Program-made: the position numbers and the translations under genes
Notes under the pieces: model-generated
The model's input: the letters and a program-made list of their open reading frames with translations, nothing else
The model's database searches: none
Told to the model about the DNA's origin: nothing
Shown here: positions 24,985-32,938 of the stretch, piece after piece
How the letters are laid out: each line of letters opens with the position of its first letter
How positions within the stretch are numbered: the first letter of the stretch is position 1
Assembly: GCF_024391045.1 (NCBI RefSeq)
Contig: NZ_JANFCZ010000009.1
Span: 62,001-126,000 of the forward strand
Reading direction: 5' to 3'
Origin: Pseudarthrobacter sulfonivorans
Lineage (GTDB): Bacteria; Actinomycetota; Actinomycetes; Actinomycetales; Micrococcaceae
Length of the DNA: 64,000 nucleotides

Positions 24985-26324
24985 GCTTTGCCTTGCAGTT
25001 GGGGAACGGGGTCAGGGCCGGGAAGTTTGTCCTCGGGCCAGTTGAGGACCGCCCTCACCCGCCAGCCGCGGGCCGTGGGGCCGGCTGCCACAGTGCCGCC
25101 ATAGATCCGGGCACGTTCTGCCATCCCCAGGAGGCCCTGGCCCGAGCCCGGCGCCTGCGCCGGTCCCGGTGCACCGGACTCAGCCGATGCCGGGACGGGG
25201 TATTCCTTGCCGTCGTCGAACACTTCAATGGTGACCACGGAGCCGGAGCGGAGAATGCTCACGTCCACCCGGCTGTGGCCGCGGCTGTAGCGCAGGACGT
25301 TGGTCAGCGATTCCTGCACGATCCGGTAGACGGTCAGCTGGAAGGACGGATCCCGGGGGAGCGCTGGTCCGCTGTGTGAATAGTGCAGCGGCAGGCCTGC
25401 AGTGCGGAACCCTTCCAGCAGTTTGGCGAGGCCTTCGCCGGAGTCAAAGGGTGTCCGCGGTGCGAGGGCGCCGCTGTGATCCCTGAGCACGCCCAGGACG
25501 CGGCGCATGTCCGCCAGCGCTGTCCGGCCGGTCCGCGACACTTCACCCAGCACGTCTGCGGCACGTTCAGGGTTCTTCCTGGCCACAACTGCCGCACCGT
25601 CGGACAGACTGATCATCACCGTCAGGGAGTGGGCCACGACGTCGTGCATTTCCCGGGCGATCCGGTTGCGCTCGTTGACGGAGGCGAGGCTGGCCGTGCG
25701 CGATGCCCATGCGGCGACCTCCTGCTCGTGTTCGCGGCGCTGCCGCACCGAGATGCCGATTCCGGTGGCGATGACGTTGGACAGAGCGATGGTTGCACCG
25801 GTGGCGATGCTGGTCAGGAGGTGGAAGTCCCCGGGATTGCCCGCGGGATGGACGAAGGAATTTTCCATGGGACCCACGGCGGCCAGCAGATATAAAAGGG
25901 CCAACGGGGCAGTGGACGCGGCCATGGCCACCAGGGCGAACCGGCGCGTGTGCACCACGGCCACGGCGTACAGCGAGAACCACAGCCCGGCAGAGACGTT
26001 CGAGCCCCACGGGTGGAGCAGGGTCACGGCCACTTCCATCACCGCGGCGAACGCCGCCAAGGCCACCGGAAACGAACGCCGCAGGAACAGTGCACAGGCC
26101 ACGGCAGCGAGGAGTGCCGCCGCGAGCCATGAGCCTTTCAGGACGGCATCCACCATGGTGGGGGCAACCAGCGCCGTGTAGGCGGCCACCACAACGGCAT
26201 CCATGACGCGCGGATGCTGGTAGAGGTACCGCCGAAGCCGGCCGCGGCGCCTGGCCGTGATTTCGGCGAAGGACGCGTGGGCCAGTCCGGCCGACGCGTC
26301 CTTCACCAGTGCCGCTTCGTTCAT
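24981..26324 (-). CDS. Two-component sensor histidine kinase (HisKA_3/NarX-DesK type)
   Basis: A 447-residue membrane kinase. Five to six hydrophobic segments lie in residues ~35-190, with short loops and no large sensor domain, suggesting a signal in the membrane. NRIAREMHDVVAHSLTVMI carries the phospho-accepting His of the HisKA_3 dimerisation domain. IEVFDDGKEY and SGQGLLGMAERARIYGG are the ATP-binding N and G boxes. It is encoded between the ABC permease (17-bp gap) and its response regulator (overlap). This arrangement is common for systems responding to antibiotics or membrane stress. Confidence 0.92.
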   Translation of the reverse strand: MNEAALVKDASAGLAHASFAEITARRRGRLRRYLYQHPRVMDAVVVAAYTALVAPTMVDAVLKGSWLAAALLAAVACALFLRRSFPVALAAFAAVMEVAVTLLHPWGSNVSAGLWFSLYAVAVVHTRRFALVAMAASTAPLALLYLLAAVGPMENSFVHPAGNPGDFHLLTSIATGATIALSNVIATGIGISVRQRREHEQEVAAWASRTASLASVNERNRIAREMHDVVAHSLTVMISLSDGAAVVARKNPERAADVLGEVSRTGRTALADMRRVLGVLRDHSGALAPRTPFDSGEGLAKLLEGFRTAGLPLHYSHSGPALPRDPSFQLTVYRIVQESLTNVLRYSRGHSRVDVSILRSGSVVTIEVFDDGKEYPVPASAESGAPGPAQAPGSGQGLLGMAERARIYGGTVAAGPTARGWRVRAVLNWPEDKLPGPDPVPQLQGKA

Positions 26325-26341
26325 GCTCTGAGCCTAGGCTG

Positions 26342-27244
26342 TCAGACGTCGCGTTTCTTGAGGACGACGGCGGCGAGCACCACCGGGATCACCACCCAGG
26401 CGCCGAGGACCAATGCGGCCTGCCAGGCTTCGAGGGTGTCCGGCACGTGGTTTACGGCCGTCATCGGCTCCACCGTGTTGCCCGGCAGGTACTTGCGGGC
26501 CTGTACGAAGAAGTCACCCGGAATCAGCTGGAAGGCGATGGGAGCCACGAAGAACAGGCCCACCAGGCTCATGATGCCGCCCGCCGAATTCCTCAGCAGG
26601 GATCCCAGAGCCATGCCAATGGCGGCGACGGCCGCCACGTAGATGCTGTTCACGAGCAGCATCTTCACGGACTGCGAGCTGGCCAGGTCCAGGCTGAGGT
26701 TGTAGTTCTCCAGGATGGGCACCGCCACGAGGCCGGCGATGAACACGGAGACGGCGGTGACAACGAACGCCGTCACCATCACCACCAGCAGCTTGGCCAC
26801 GAACGCCGGCGTCCGCCGGGGGACGGCCGCGAAGGTTGAACGGGCCATCCCGGTGGTGAACTCCGAGCTCATCAGCAGCACGCCCAGGGAGCCCAGGATG
26901 AGCTGTGCGAAGGCAATGCCGGATGTGGGCACGCCAATGGCAAGGTTGCCGCCCTGGGCGGCAAAGGAAGCAGCGGCCTCGGGGTCCTTCAGTGCCTGAT
27001 CGGCGAACTGGCCCGTGCCCCAGGCGGAAAGCGCGCCGAAGCCCACCACGACGAGGACGGTGCAGGCGAGGAGGATCAGGGTGGAAAGGAGGGTGCGGAA
27101 TTTGATGAACTCCGAGTTGAGCACACGGAGAAACGACGGCCCGGGACCGTTGCTGGTGGCATCGCCGGACAGGGGGCCTGACGGTGCAGCCCCGGCGTGT
27201 GCGCCGCGGCGGGACGGAGTGGGTTCGAGGGTGGTTGAGCTCAT
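26342..27244 (-). CDS. ABC transporter permease (ABC-2 type)
   Basis: A 300-residue membrane protein with about six hydrophobic segments: residues ~50-75, 105-130, 155-180, 190-210, 220-240 and 270-295. The cytoplasmic N-terminus is rich in Pro, Ser and Gly. GVLLMSSEFTTGMARSTFAA is the conserved cytoplasmic loop of ABC-2 permeases that contacts the ATPase. It starts 3 bp after the ATPase gene, so both are on one message. The substrate is unknown; exporters of this type move drugs, lantibiotics or lipids. Confidence 0.87.
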   Translation of the reverse strand: MSSTTLEPTPSRRGAHAGAAPSGPLSGDATSNGPGPSFLRVLNSEFIKFRTLLSTLILLACTVLVVVGFGALSAWGTGQFADQALKDPEAAASFAAQGGNLAIGVPTSGIAFAQLILGSLGVLLMSSEFTTGMARSTFAAVPRRTPAFVAKLLVVMVTAFVVTAVSVFIAGLVAVPILENYNLSLDLASSQSVKMLLVNSIYVAAVAAIGMALGSLLRNSAGGIMSLVGLFFVAPIAFQLIPGDFFVQARKYLPGNTVEPMTAVNHVPDTLEAWQAALVLGAWVVIPVVLAAVVLKKRDV

Positions 27245-27247
27245 GGC

Positions 27248-28195
27248 TTAGTTGCCTCCGGACTGGGCGGGAGCCTCTGTGGCGCCTGCGGTGATCAGCG
27301 AGTGGTATTCGACCTCGTCCTTGGTCAGCTCCATATAGGCCTCCTCGAGGCTTGCCTGCAGCGGGGTGAGTTCGTAGATCATGGTGTGGCTGTCGAGGGC
27401 GGCACGGGCGATCTGGCGCGGGTCAAGGCCGCTGACCTCGAGCAGTTCGTTGTCCTGCAGCTCCACGGAGACTCCCTCACCGGCCAGCAGCCGCATCAGC
27501 TGGTCCGGCTGGTCGGTGCGGACCTGGGTGCGTGCGCTGCCCTTGCCGTTGATGATGTCCTTGATGGGAGCATCGGCGATGATCCTGCCCCGGCCGATCA
27601 CGATCAGGTGGTCCGCGGTGAGCGCCATCTCGCTCATGAGGTGGCTGGAGAGGAACACGGTGCGTCCCTCGGACGCCAGGTACTTGACCAGGTTGCGGAC
27701 CCAGACAACGCCTTCGGGGTCCAGGCCGTTGACCGGTTCGTCCAGGATGACGGTCTGCGGATCGCCGAGCAGCGCAGCGGCAATGCCCAGCCGCTGTCCC
27801 ATGCCGAGCGAAAAGCCGCCCACCTTCTTCTTGGCCACTTCGCCCAGGCCTGTCATTTCGATGACTTCGTGGACGCGCTTCTTGGGAATGCTGTGCGTGG
27901 CGGCCATGGCCCGCAGGTGGTTGTAGGCCGAGCGGCTGGTGTGGACGGCCTTGGCGTCGAGCAGCGCACCAACATCGCGCAGGGGCGCGTGGTGCCGGTC
28001 GAACGGTGCGCCGTTGACGGTGACCGTGCCCGACGTCGGCCGGTCCAGGCCCATGATCATGCGCATGGTGGTGGACTTGCCGGCGCCGTTGGGGCCGAGG
28101 AATCCGGTGACCCGGCCGGCCTCCACAGTGAAGTTGACTCCGGCGACGGCGGTCTTCTCGCCGTAAACCTTTGTCAGGCCTTGTGCCTCAATCAT
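27248..28195 (-). CDS. ABC transporter ATP-binding protein
   Basis: A 315-residue ATPase of the DrrA/CcmA type. Walker A is LGPNGAGKSTTM, the signature is FSLGMGQR, and Walker B with the catalytic Glu is TVILDEPVNGLDPEG. The C-terminal ~80 residues are the regulatory tail of exporter ATPases. The ATG at 28195 (MIEAQGL) is chosen because AAGGA lies eight bases upstream. The in-frame ATG at 28201 is too close to that site, and the longer frame has no ribosome-binding site. It leads a four-gene operon: ATPase, permease, sensor kinase, response regulator. Confidence 0.92.
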   Translation of the reverse strand: MIEAQGLTKVYGEKTAVAGVNFTVEAGRVTGFLGPNGAGKSTTMRMIMGLDRPTSGTVTVNGAPFDRHHAPLRDVGALLDAKAVHTSRSAYNHLRAMAATHSIPKKRVHEVIEMTGLGEVAKKKVGGFSLGMGQRLGIAAALLGDPQTVILDEPVNGLDPEGVVWVRNLVKYLASEGRTVFLSSHLMSEMALTADHLIVIGRGRIIADAPIKDIINGKGSARTQVRTDQPDQLMRLLAGEGVSVELQDNELLEVSGLDPRQIARAALDSHTMIYELTPLQASLEEAYMELTKDEVEYHSLITAGATEAPAQSGGN

Positions 28196-28287
28196 GGGCA
28201 TGTTCCTTAGAACGGCAGCCTGGCGGCTGCGGGAAGTTTGGTGTGCACTGTCCACGCTACCCACGCCCGCGGCGCGTTTCGCCGGTC

Positions 28288-28337
28288 TCAGGGATGATTC
28301 AGGGTCGAATCAGGGTAATCCGGACGGATGATCAGGG
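28288..28337. promoter_or_regulatory. Four helically phased TCAGGG repeats upstream of the ABC/two-component operon
   Basis: TCAGGG occurs at 28288, 28299, 28310 and 28332. The steps are 11, 11 and 22 bp, so all copies face the same side of the helix with one slot skipped. They lie 93-142 bp upstream of the ATPase start and just past the end of the kinase-fusion gene. Phased hexamers are typical of binding sites for response-regulator dimers. The co-encoded LuxR-type regulator is the obvious candidate; this is inference. Confidence 0.5.
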
Positions 28338-28352
28338 GCGGTTCGCGGCGGA

Positions 28353-29849
28353 TCAGGACAGCGGCGAGTAGTACGTCAGGGACCGAGGCTCCACGCGGAT
28401 CCTGACGCTGCGCACCCCGGCCAGCGCTTCGCCGTCGACCGCCAGCGCCATGGGCGAGTCCGCCGATTCGATCAGCACCTCGGCCGCCTCCCGGAGGTGG
28501 GTGATGCGTGAAGTTGCCACCGTACCGGTCAGCACCGACCACAGGAGCCGCAGCCTGGCAAAGTGTTCATCGGCGGTGATCATCCGGATATCCAGCACGC
28601 CATCGTCCAGCACCGGACGGACCAGTGGTGCGTGGTCCCGCGGGTAGTAGCGCCCGCGCCCCACATAGGCGATCCAGACTTTGTGCCGCACGCCGTCCAC
28701 TGTCAGGTGGGTGGGGGTGCCCACGGCGAAGGTCCGGAACATGGCCACCACTCCGGCGAGAGGCTTCCCGAGGGCCGGCTGCAGGTGTTCACGGCGCCGC
28801 ACCAGGTTGGGGTAAAGTCCCACGCTGGCGGTGTTCAGCATGATGAGCTCAGCCGTCTCCGGGTCGCCGGCCAGGCCGCGTTCGACCGTCACGATGCCCA
28901 CATCCGCTTTCGCGGCTTCACCTTTCACTGCGGCGGTGACGGCCTCTTTGAGGCTGCCGGTCCCCGTATCGCGGGCGAAGTGGTTCAGGGTGCCGCCGGG
29001 CAGCACCAGCAAGGGGAGTGAATGTTCGACGGCGGCAACGGCCGCCGCGCCTACGGTTCCGTCACCGCCCCACACGCCGAGGGCGCGTGTGCCCGGGCGC
29101 TTGGCCGTGGCTTGAATCGCTTCCTCGAGGCTTTCATCGGGCTCTACCGACCGTATATACGCTTCGGGGAATACATCGTGCAGGGCCGCAGCAGTTTCCT
29201 CCTTGTAGGACCCGCCGAGGGTATTCACCACAATGCTGAGGCCGTCACCTCCCGGCAAGGCGGGGGCGTCCGCCTCCGCGCGGGTGACGTCGGGAAACGG
29301 CGGACGGACCGGCCACCATTTGCGGGTGAGCAGGGCAGCGCCTGCGCCGATGGCTGAACCGAAGATCACATCCGACGGCCAGTGGGCCCCCGTATGGACG
29401 CGCGAGTAGGCGACTCCAACCGCGGCAGGTGCCAAGGCAGCACCCAACGCCGGCTTGACCAGGCCTGCGCCGAGCGCGAAGGCTATCGCGGAAGCAGAAT
29501 GCCCGGACGGCATGGAGGAACTCTTGGGCTGCGGATGGACGAACCGGAACACCGGCAGGTGTTCGGGCAACGGCCGGGTGCGGGGGAGGAGGGTCTTGAA
29601 CACAGCGTTGGTCACGGCCGATGCAACGGCCTGGGCGATCAGCCCGTGCAGGGCGGCACGCCGCGGCCTGCCGGGTACCAGCGCCATGACCGCTGCCGCG
29701 CCCATCCAGAGTTTGCCGTTGTTGGCGGACGCGGAGAGCCGGCGGAAGAACGCGTCATGGCTTCCCCGGGGGAACGACGAAACCCGCCGGACCAGATACC
29801 GGTCAAAACGGCTGATCCGGCCCGGCCTTACGCGCCATGTGGTGTGCAT
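28353..29849 (-). CDS. Bifunctional PAP2 phosphatase / diacylglycerol kinase-like protein
   Basis: A 498-residue fusion. Residues ~1-180 are a type 2 phosphatidic acid phosphatase with all three motifs: KTLLPRTRP, PSGHS and SRVHTGAHWPSD. Residues ~200-498 are a diacylglycerol/sphingosine-kinase catalytic domain with GGDGTVGAAA and LPGGTLNHFA. The first half has several membrane helices. The two activities are formally opposite (phosphate removal and addition), so the fusion may remodel polyprenyl or glycerolipid phosphates at the membrane. This fusion is known in actinobacteria. Standalone gene, ten bases from the MFS gene upstream. Confidence 0.88.
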   Translation of the reverse strand: MHTTWRVRPGRISRFDRYLVRRVSSFPRGSHDAFFRRLSASANNGKLWMGAAAVMALVPGRPRRAALHGLIAQAVASAVTNAVFKTLLPRTRPLPEHLPVFRFVHPQPKSSSMPSGHSASAIAFALGAGLVKPALGAALAPAAVGVAYSRVHTGAHWPSDVIFGSAIGAGAALLTRKWWPVRPPFPDVTRAEADAPALPGGDGLSIVVNTLGGSYKEETAAALHDVFPEAYIRSVEPDESLEEAIQATAKRPGTRALGVWGGDGTVGAAAVAAVEHSLPLLVLPGGTLNHFARDTGTGSLKEAVTAAVKGEAAKADVGIVTVERGLAGDPETAELIMLNTASVGLYPNLVRRREHLQPALGKPLAGVVAMFRTFAVGTPTHLTVDGVRHKVWIAYVGRGRYYPRDHAPLVRPVLDDGVLDIRMITADEHFARLRLLWSVLTGTVATSRITHLREAAEVLIESADSPMALAVDGEALAGVRSVRIRVEPRSLTYYSPLS

Positions 29850-29858
29850 GTCCCCACC

Positions 29859-31076
29859 CTAGTCCCGGGGCTCGCTGCGGACGGGGACCAGGGGCTTTGC
29901 GGCTCCGGCGAGGACCAGGGCCACCACGATGGGGACGAGAATGGCGAGCAGGGCAAGGTGGATTCCGGTGAGGTCGCCCAGGTACCCCAGGAGCGGCGGA
30001 CCGGCCAGGAATGCGACGTAACCCAGCGTGGAGACAACCGACACCCTCGCGGCGGCGTGCTTCGGATCGTCGGCGGCGGCGGACATTCCCATCGGGAAGG
30101 CCAGGGCCGCGCCGATGCCCCAGAGGGCGGCGCCAACGCCGGCAAGCCACACGTTCCCGGCAAGCACAAAGAGGCCCAGTCCTGCTGCTGCGGCAGCCAT
30201 GCTGGCACGGAGTACGGTGACCCGGCCGTAAGCATCGATCACGCGGCCGCCGACGAACCGCATGGCTGTCATTGCCAGGACAAAGAGGGCAAACATCAGG
30301 GCGCCGGTGGATTCGGAGGTGCCCAGTCCATCCACGGTGGCCTTGGCGATCCAGTCATTTCCGGCGCCCTCGGTGAGGGTCGCCCCGAGGACCACCACGC
30401 CTATCAGCAGCGTCCGGCTGTCCCGCCAGGGCGACGGGCCCTTCACGGCCACGGGTTCACCCTCGACGGGCGCCGCCTGGGCCTCGTGGGGCAGGAAATA
30501 GCGGGGCGCCACCAACGCCACCACCACCACAACCGCGGCGATGACCAGCAGGTGTTCAGGGAGCCCGACGCCGATGGTGGAGAGCCCTGCACCGATCAGG
30601 GCACCAACAAACGCTCCGCCGCTGAAGGCGGCGTGGAACTGGGGCATGATGGTCCGCCGCAGCTTGTGCTCAACGTCGGCACCTTCGATGTTCTGGGAGA
30701 CATCCCACAGCCCGATGCCGATGCCGAAGAAGAACAGCGAAATGGCAGTACCCAGCACCGATTCGGCCGACAGGGAAAGTGCAATCCCCACGCCGGCCAG
30801 CGCAGCCAGCACCCCGGCGGCGCGCACGGCGTTGGCCGTGCCGATCCTGCCCACCACCAGCCCCGCCGTCGGAAGTGCCAGCAGCGAACCGATGGCCGTG
30901 CACAGAAGCAGCGTGCCCATCTGGCCGGACGTGAGGTGCAGCGTTTGGGTGACCGCGGGAATCCGCGCTGCCCAGCTGGCAAAAACAAAGCCGTTGACGC
31001 CGAAGACCACAAAAGTTGCGGCCGCGGCTGCCCTGAGGGAAGGGCCGGCCGAGGTACTGGTGATGTCGGTCTTCAT
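29859..31076 (-). CDS. MFS transporter
   Basis: A 405-residue transporter with about 12 hydrophobic helices. The first helix FVVFGVNGFVFASWAARIP and the loop GLVVGRIGTANAVRAAG (a degenerate MFS motif A) are family-like, resembling the FucP/YbjJ-type set of small transporters. The ATG at 31076 (MKTDITST) is preferred because the 28-residue extension upstream is Arg-rich and runs into a hairpin region. The substrate cannot be told. The gene follows the ABC-F gene across a gap with several competing inverted repeats. Confidence 0.85.
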   Translation of the reverse strand: MKTDITSTSAGPSLRAAAAATFVVFGVNGFVFASWAARIPAVTQTLHLTSGQMGTLLLCTAIGSLLALPTAGLVVGRIGTANAVRAAGVLAALAGVGIALSLSAESVLGTAISLFFFGIGIGLWDVSQNIEGADVEHKLRRTIMPQFHAAFSGGAFVGALIGAGLSTIGVGLPEHLLVIAAVVVVVALVAPRYFLPHEAQAAPVEGEPVAVKGPSPWRDSRTLLIGVVVLGATLTEGAGNDWIAKATVDGLGTSESTGALMFALFVLAMTAMRFVGGRVIDAYGRVTVLRASMAAAAAGLGLFVLAGNVWLAGVGAALWGIGAALAFPMGMSAAADDPKHAAARVSVVSTLGYVAFLAGPPLLGYLGDLTGIHLALLAILVPIVVALVLAGAAKPLVPVRSEPRD

Positions 31077-31112
31077 GCTGGAAAGACTAGCAACCCAGCG
31101 CGTATTCCAACC

Positions 31113-31214
31113 CGGGACGCTCTCGCAGTTGATGTGCTTAAATCGGCGACGCTCTCTCACTTTCCTGAGGAAAGCGAGAGAGCGTCAAGAAGAAACCGGC
31201 GTTAAGTGAGAGAG
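31113..31214 (-). repeat. Competing inverted repeats between the ABC-F and MFS genes
   Basis: A near-perfect hairpin spans 31148-31186: GACGCTCTCTC pairs with GAGAGAGCGTC, and inside it CTTTCC pairs with GGAAAG around TGA. A third segment AAGTGAGAGAG (31204-31214) can also pair with CTCTCTCACTT (31152-31162). A fourth, GACGCTCTCG (from about 31116), can pair with part of the opposite arm. The hairpin lies 36 bp past the ABC-F stop and could be its terminator, though no T-run follows. It could also be a short dispersed palindromic repeat. Confidence 0.55.
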
Positions 31215-31221
31215 GGCCGGG

Positions 31222-32904
31222 TCAGCGGGCGCGTTCCACGCGCTTTTCGTCCCAGACGGGCTCGGCGGATTCGTAGACCTTGCCGTCCGAACCGAACACC
31301 AGGAAGCGGTCAAACGTGCGGGCGAACCAGCGGTCGTGCGTCACGGCCAGGACGGTTCCTTCGAAGTGGTCGATGGCCTTCTCCAGGGCCTCGGCCGAGT
31401 GCAGGTCCAGGTTGTCGGTGGGTTCGTCCAGCAGCAGGAGCGTGGCGCCGGAGAGCTGCAGCAACAGGATCTGGAACCGGGCCTGCTGGCCTCCGGAGAG
31501 GGACTCGTACTTCTGTTCCGACTGCCCCGCCAGGCCATAGCCGTCCAATGCCCCGGCAGCAGCCTCGCGGGCGAGCCCCGAACGGTGTTCGTCGCCGCGG
31601 TGCAGGATTTCCAGCAGGGTCTTCCCGAGCAGGTCCGGCCTGACGTGAGTCTGGGCGAAGAACCCGGGCCGGATGCGGGCGCCGAGTTTCACGGTACCCT
31701 CGTGCGGCACCTCGGCGATTTCGACGTCGGACACGGGCAGGTGCTCACGCTCGGGGTCGGTGCCGCCGGTGGCGAGCAGTCGCAGGAAGTGGCTCTTGCC
31801 CGACCCGTTGGAGCCCAGCACGCCAACGCGGTCGCCAAACCAGACCTCGGTGGAGAACGGCTTCATCAGCCCGGTAAGTTCAAGCTGTTCCGCCACGATG
31901 GCCCGCTTGGCGGTCCGGCCGCCCTTGAGCCGCATCTGCACGTTCTGTTCGATGGGCAGCGCCTCGGGCGGACCCACCTCGAGGAACTTGGCCAGCCGGG
32001 TCTGCGCTGCGTGGTACCGGTTGGCCATGTCGGAGCGGAAGGCGGCCTTGTTCTTGTACATGTTGACGAGTTCCTTGAGCTTCACGTGCTCCTCGTCCCA
32101 GCGTTTGCGCAACTCCTCGAAGCGGGCGTTCCGGTCGGCGCGGGCGTCCACGTAGGAACCGAAGCCGCCGCCGTGCACCCAGGCACCGGCGCCGTTGATG
32201 CCCGGTTCGAGGGTCACGATGCGCCCGGCGGCGTTGTTGAGGAGTTCGCGGTCGTGGCTGATGAAGAAGACCGTCTTTTTGGACTCGTTCAGCTTCTCCT
32301 CGAGCCAGCGTTTGCCGGGCACGTCGAGGTAGTTGTCCGGCTCGTCAAGGAGCAGGAGGTCGTCCGGGCCGGCGAACAGTGCCTCCAGCACCAGCCGCTT
32401 TTGCTCGCCGCCGGAAAGGCTCGACGCCGGGCGGTGCTGGGCGCGGTCAAAGGGCAGTCCCAGCGCGGCCATGCAGACCTCGTCCCAGACAGTCTCAACG
32501 TCGTAGCCGCCCGCATCTCCCCAATCCACGATGGCCTGGGCGTAGCGCATCTGGGAGGGCTCGTCGTCGTGCTCCACCATGGCGAGCTCGGTTTCGTCCA
32601 CTTCCTTTGCGGCGGCCGCGAGAGCGGGCGGTGCTGCGCTGACCAGCAGGTCCCTGACCGTGGAGTCGTCGCGGACCTGGCCCACGAACTGGCGCATGAT
32701 GCCCATGTTCCCGGACCGTCCAATGACCCCTTCATCCGGAACAAGGTCGCCGGAGATGATCCGGAAAAGTGTGGTCTTGCCCGTGCCGTTGGGTCCGATC
32801 AGGGCGGTTTTGGTGCCGTCCGGGACCTTGAACGTCACGCCGTTCAGGAGCTGGGTGCCGTCGGAGAGGAAGTAGTCGATGCCGGAAACGTCAATATGAG
32901 CCAC
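31222..32904 (-). CDS. ABC-F family ATPase
   Basis: A 560-residue soluble protein with two ABC domains and no membrane segment. The first has Walker A IGPNGTGKTTLF and signature LSGGEQKR; the second has GSNGSGKSHFL and signature LSGGQQAR, with LLLLDEPTDNLDLHS as the second Walker B. The basic linker between them (residues ~245-320, many Lys/Arg) contacts the ribosome in this family. Members act as translation factors or protect ribosomes from antibiotics. The His after the second Walker A Lys-Ser is where most have Thr, a minor oddity. The closest subgroup is the actinobacterial EttA-like type; resistance is not implied by sequence alone. Confidence 0.92.
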   Translation of the reverse strand: MAHIDVSGIDYFLSDGTQLLNGVTFKVPDGTKTALIGPNGTGKTTLFRIISGDLVPDEGVIGRSGNMGIMRQFVGQVRDDSTVRDLLVSAAPPALAAAAKEVDETELAMVEHDDEPSQMRYAQAIVDWGDAGGYDVETVWDEVCMAALGLPFDRAQHRPASSLSGGEQKRLVLEALFAGPDDLLLLDEPDNYLDVPGKRWLEEKLNESKKTVFFISHDRELLNNAAGRIVTLEPGINGAGAWVHGGGFGSYVDARADRNARFEELRKRWDEEHVKLKELVNMYKNKAAFRSDMANRYHAAQTRLAKFLEVGPPEALPIEQNVQMRLKGGRTAKRAIVAEQLELTGLMKPFSTEVWFGDRVGVLGSNGSGKSHFLRLLATGGTDPEREHLPVSDVEIAEVPHEGTVKLGARIRPGFFAQTHVRPDLLGKTLLEILHRGDEHRSGLAREAAAGALDGYGLAGQSEQKYESLSGGQQARFQILLLQLSGATLLLLDEPTDNLDLHSAEALEKAIDHFEGTVLAVTHDRWFARTFDRFLVFGSDGKVYESAEPVWDEKRVERAR

Positions 32905-32938
32905 GCGATCAATCTTCCCACGCCCGCCAGAGGCGTTA

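Noticed and set aside
29382..31205. Long plus-strand frame opposite the kinase-fusion and MFS genes
   Set aside because: It is antisense to two well-supported genes, rich in Gly, His and Gln, and without any recognisable motif; a high-GC shadow frame.
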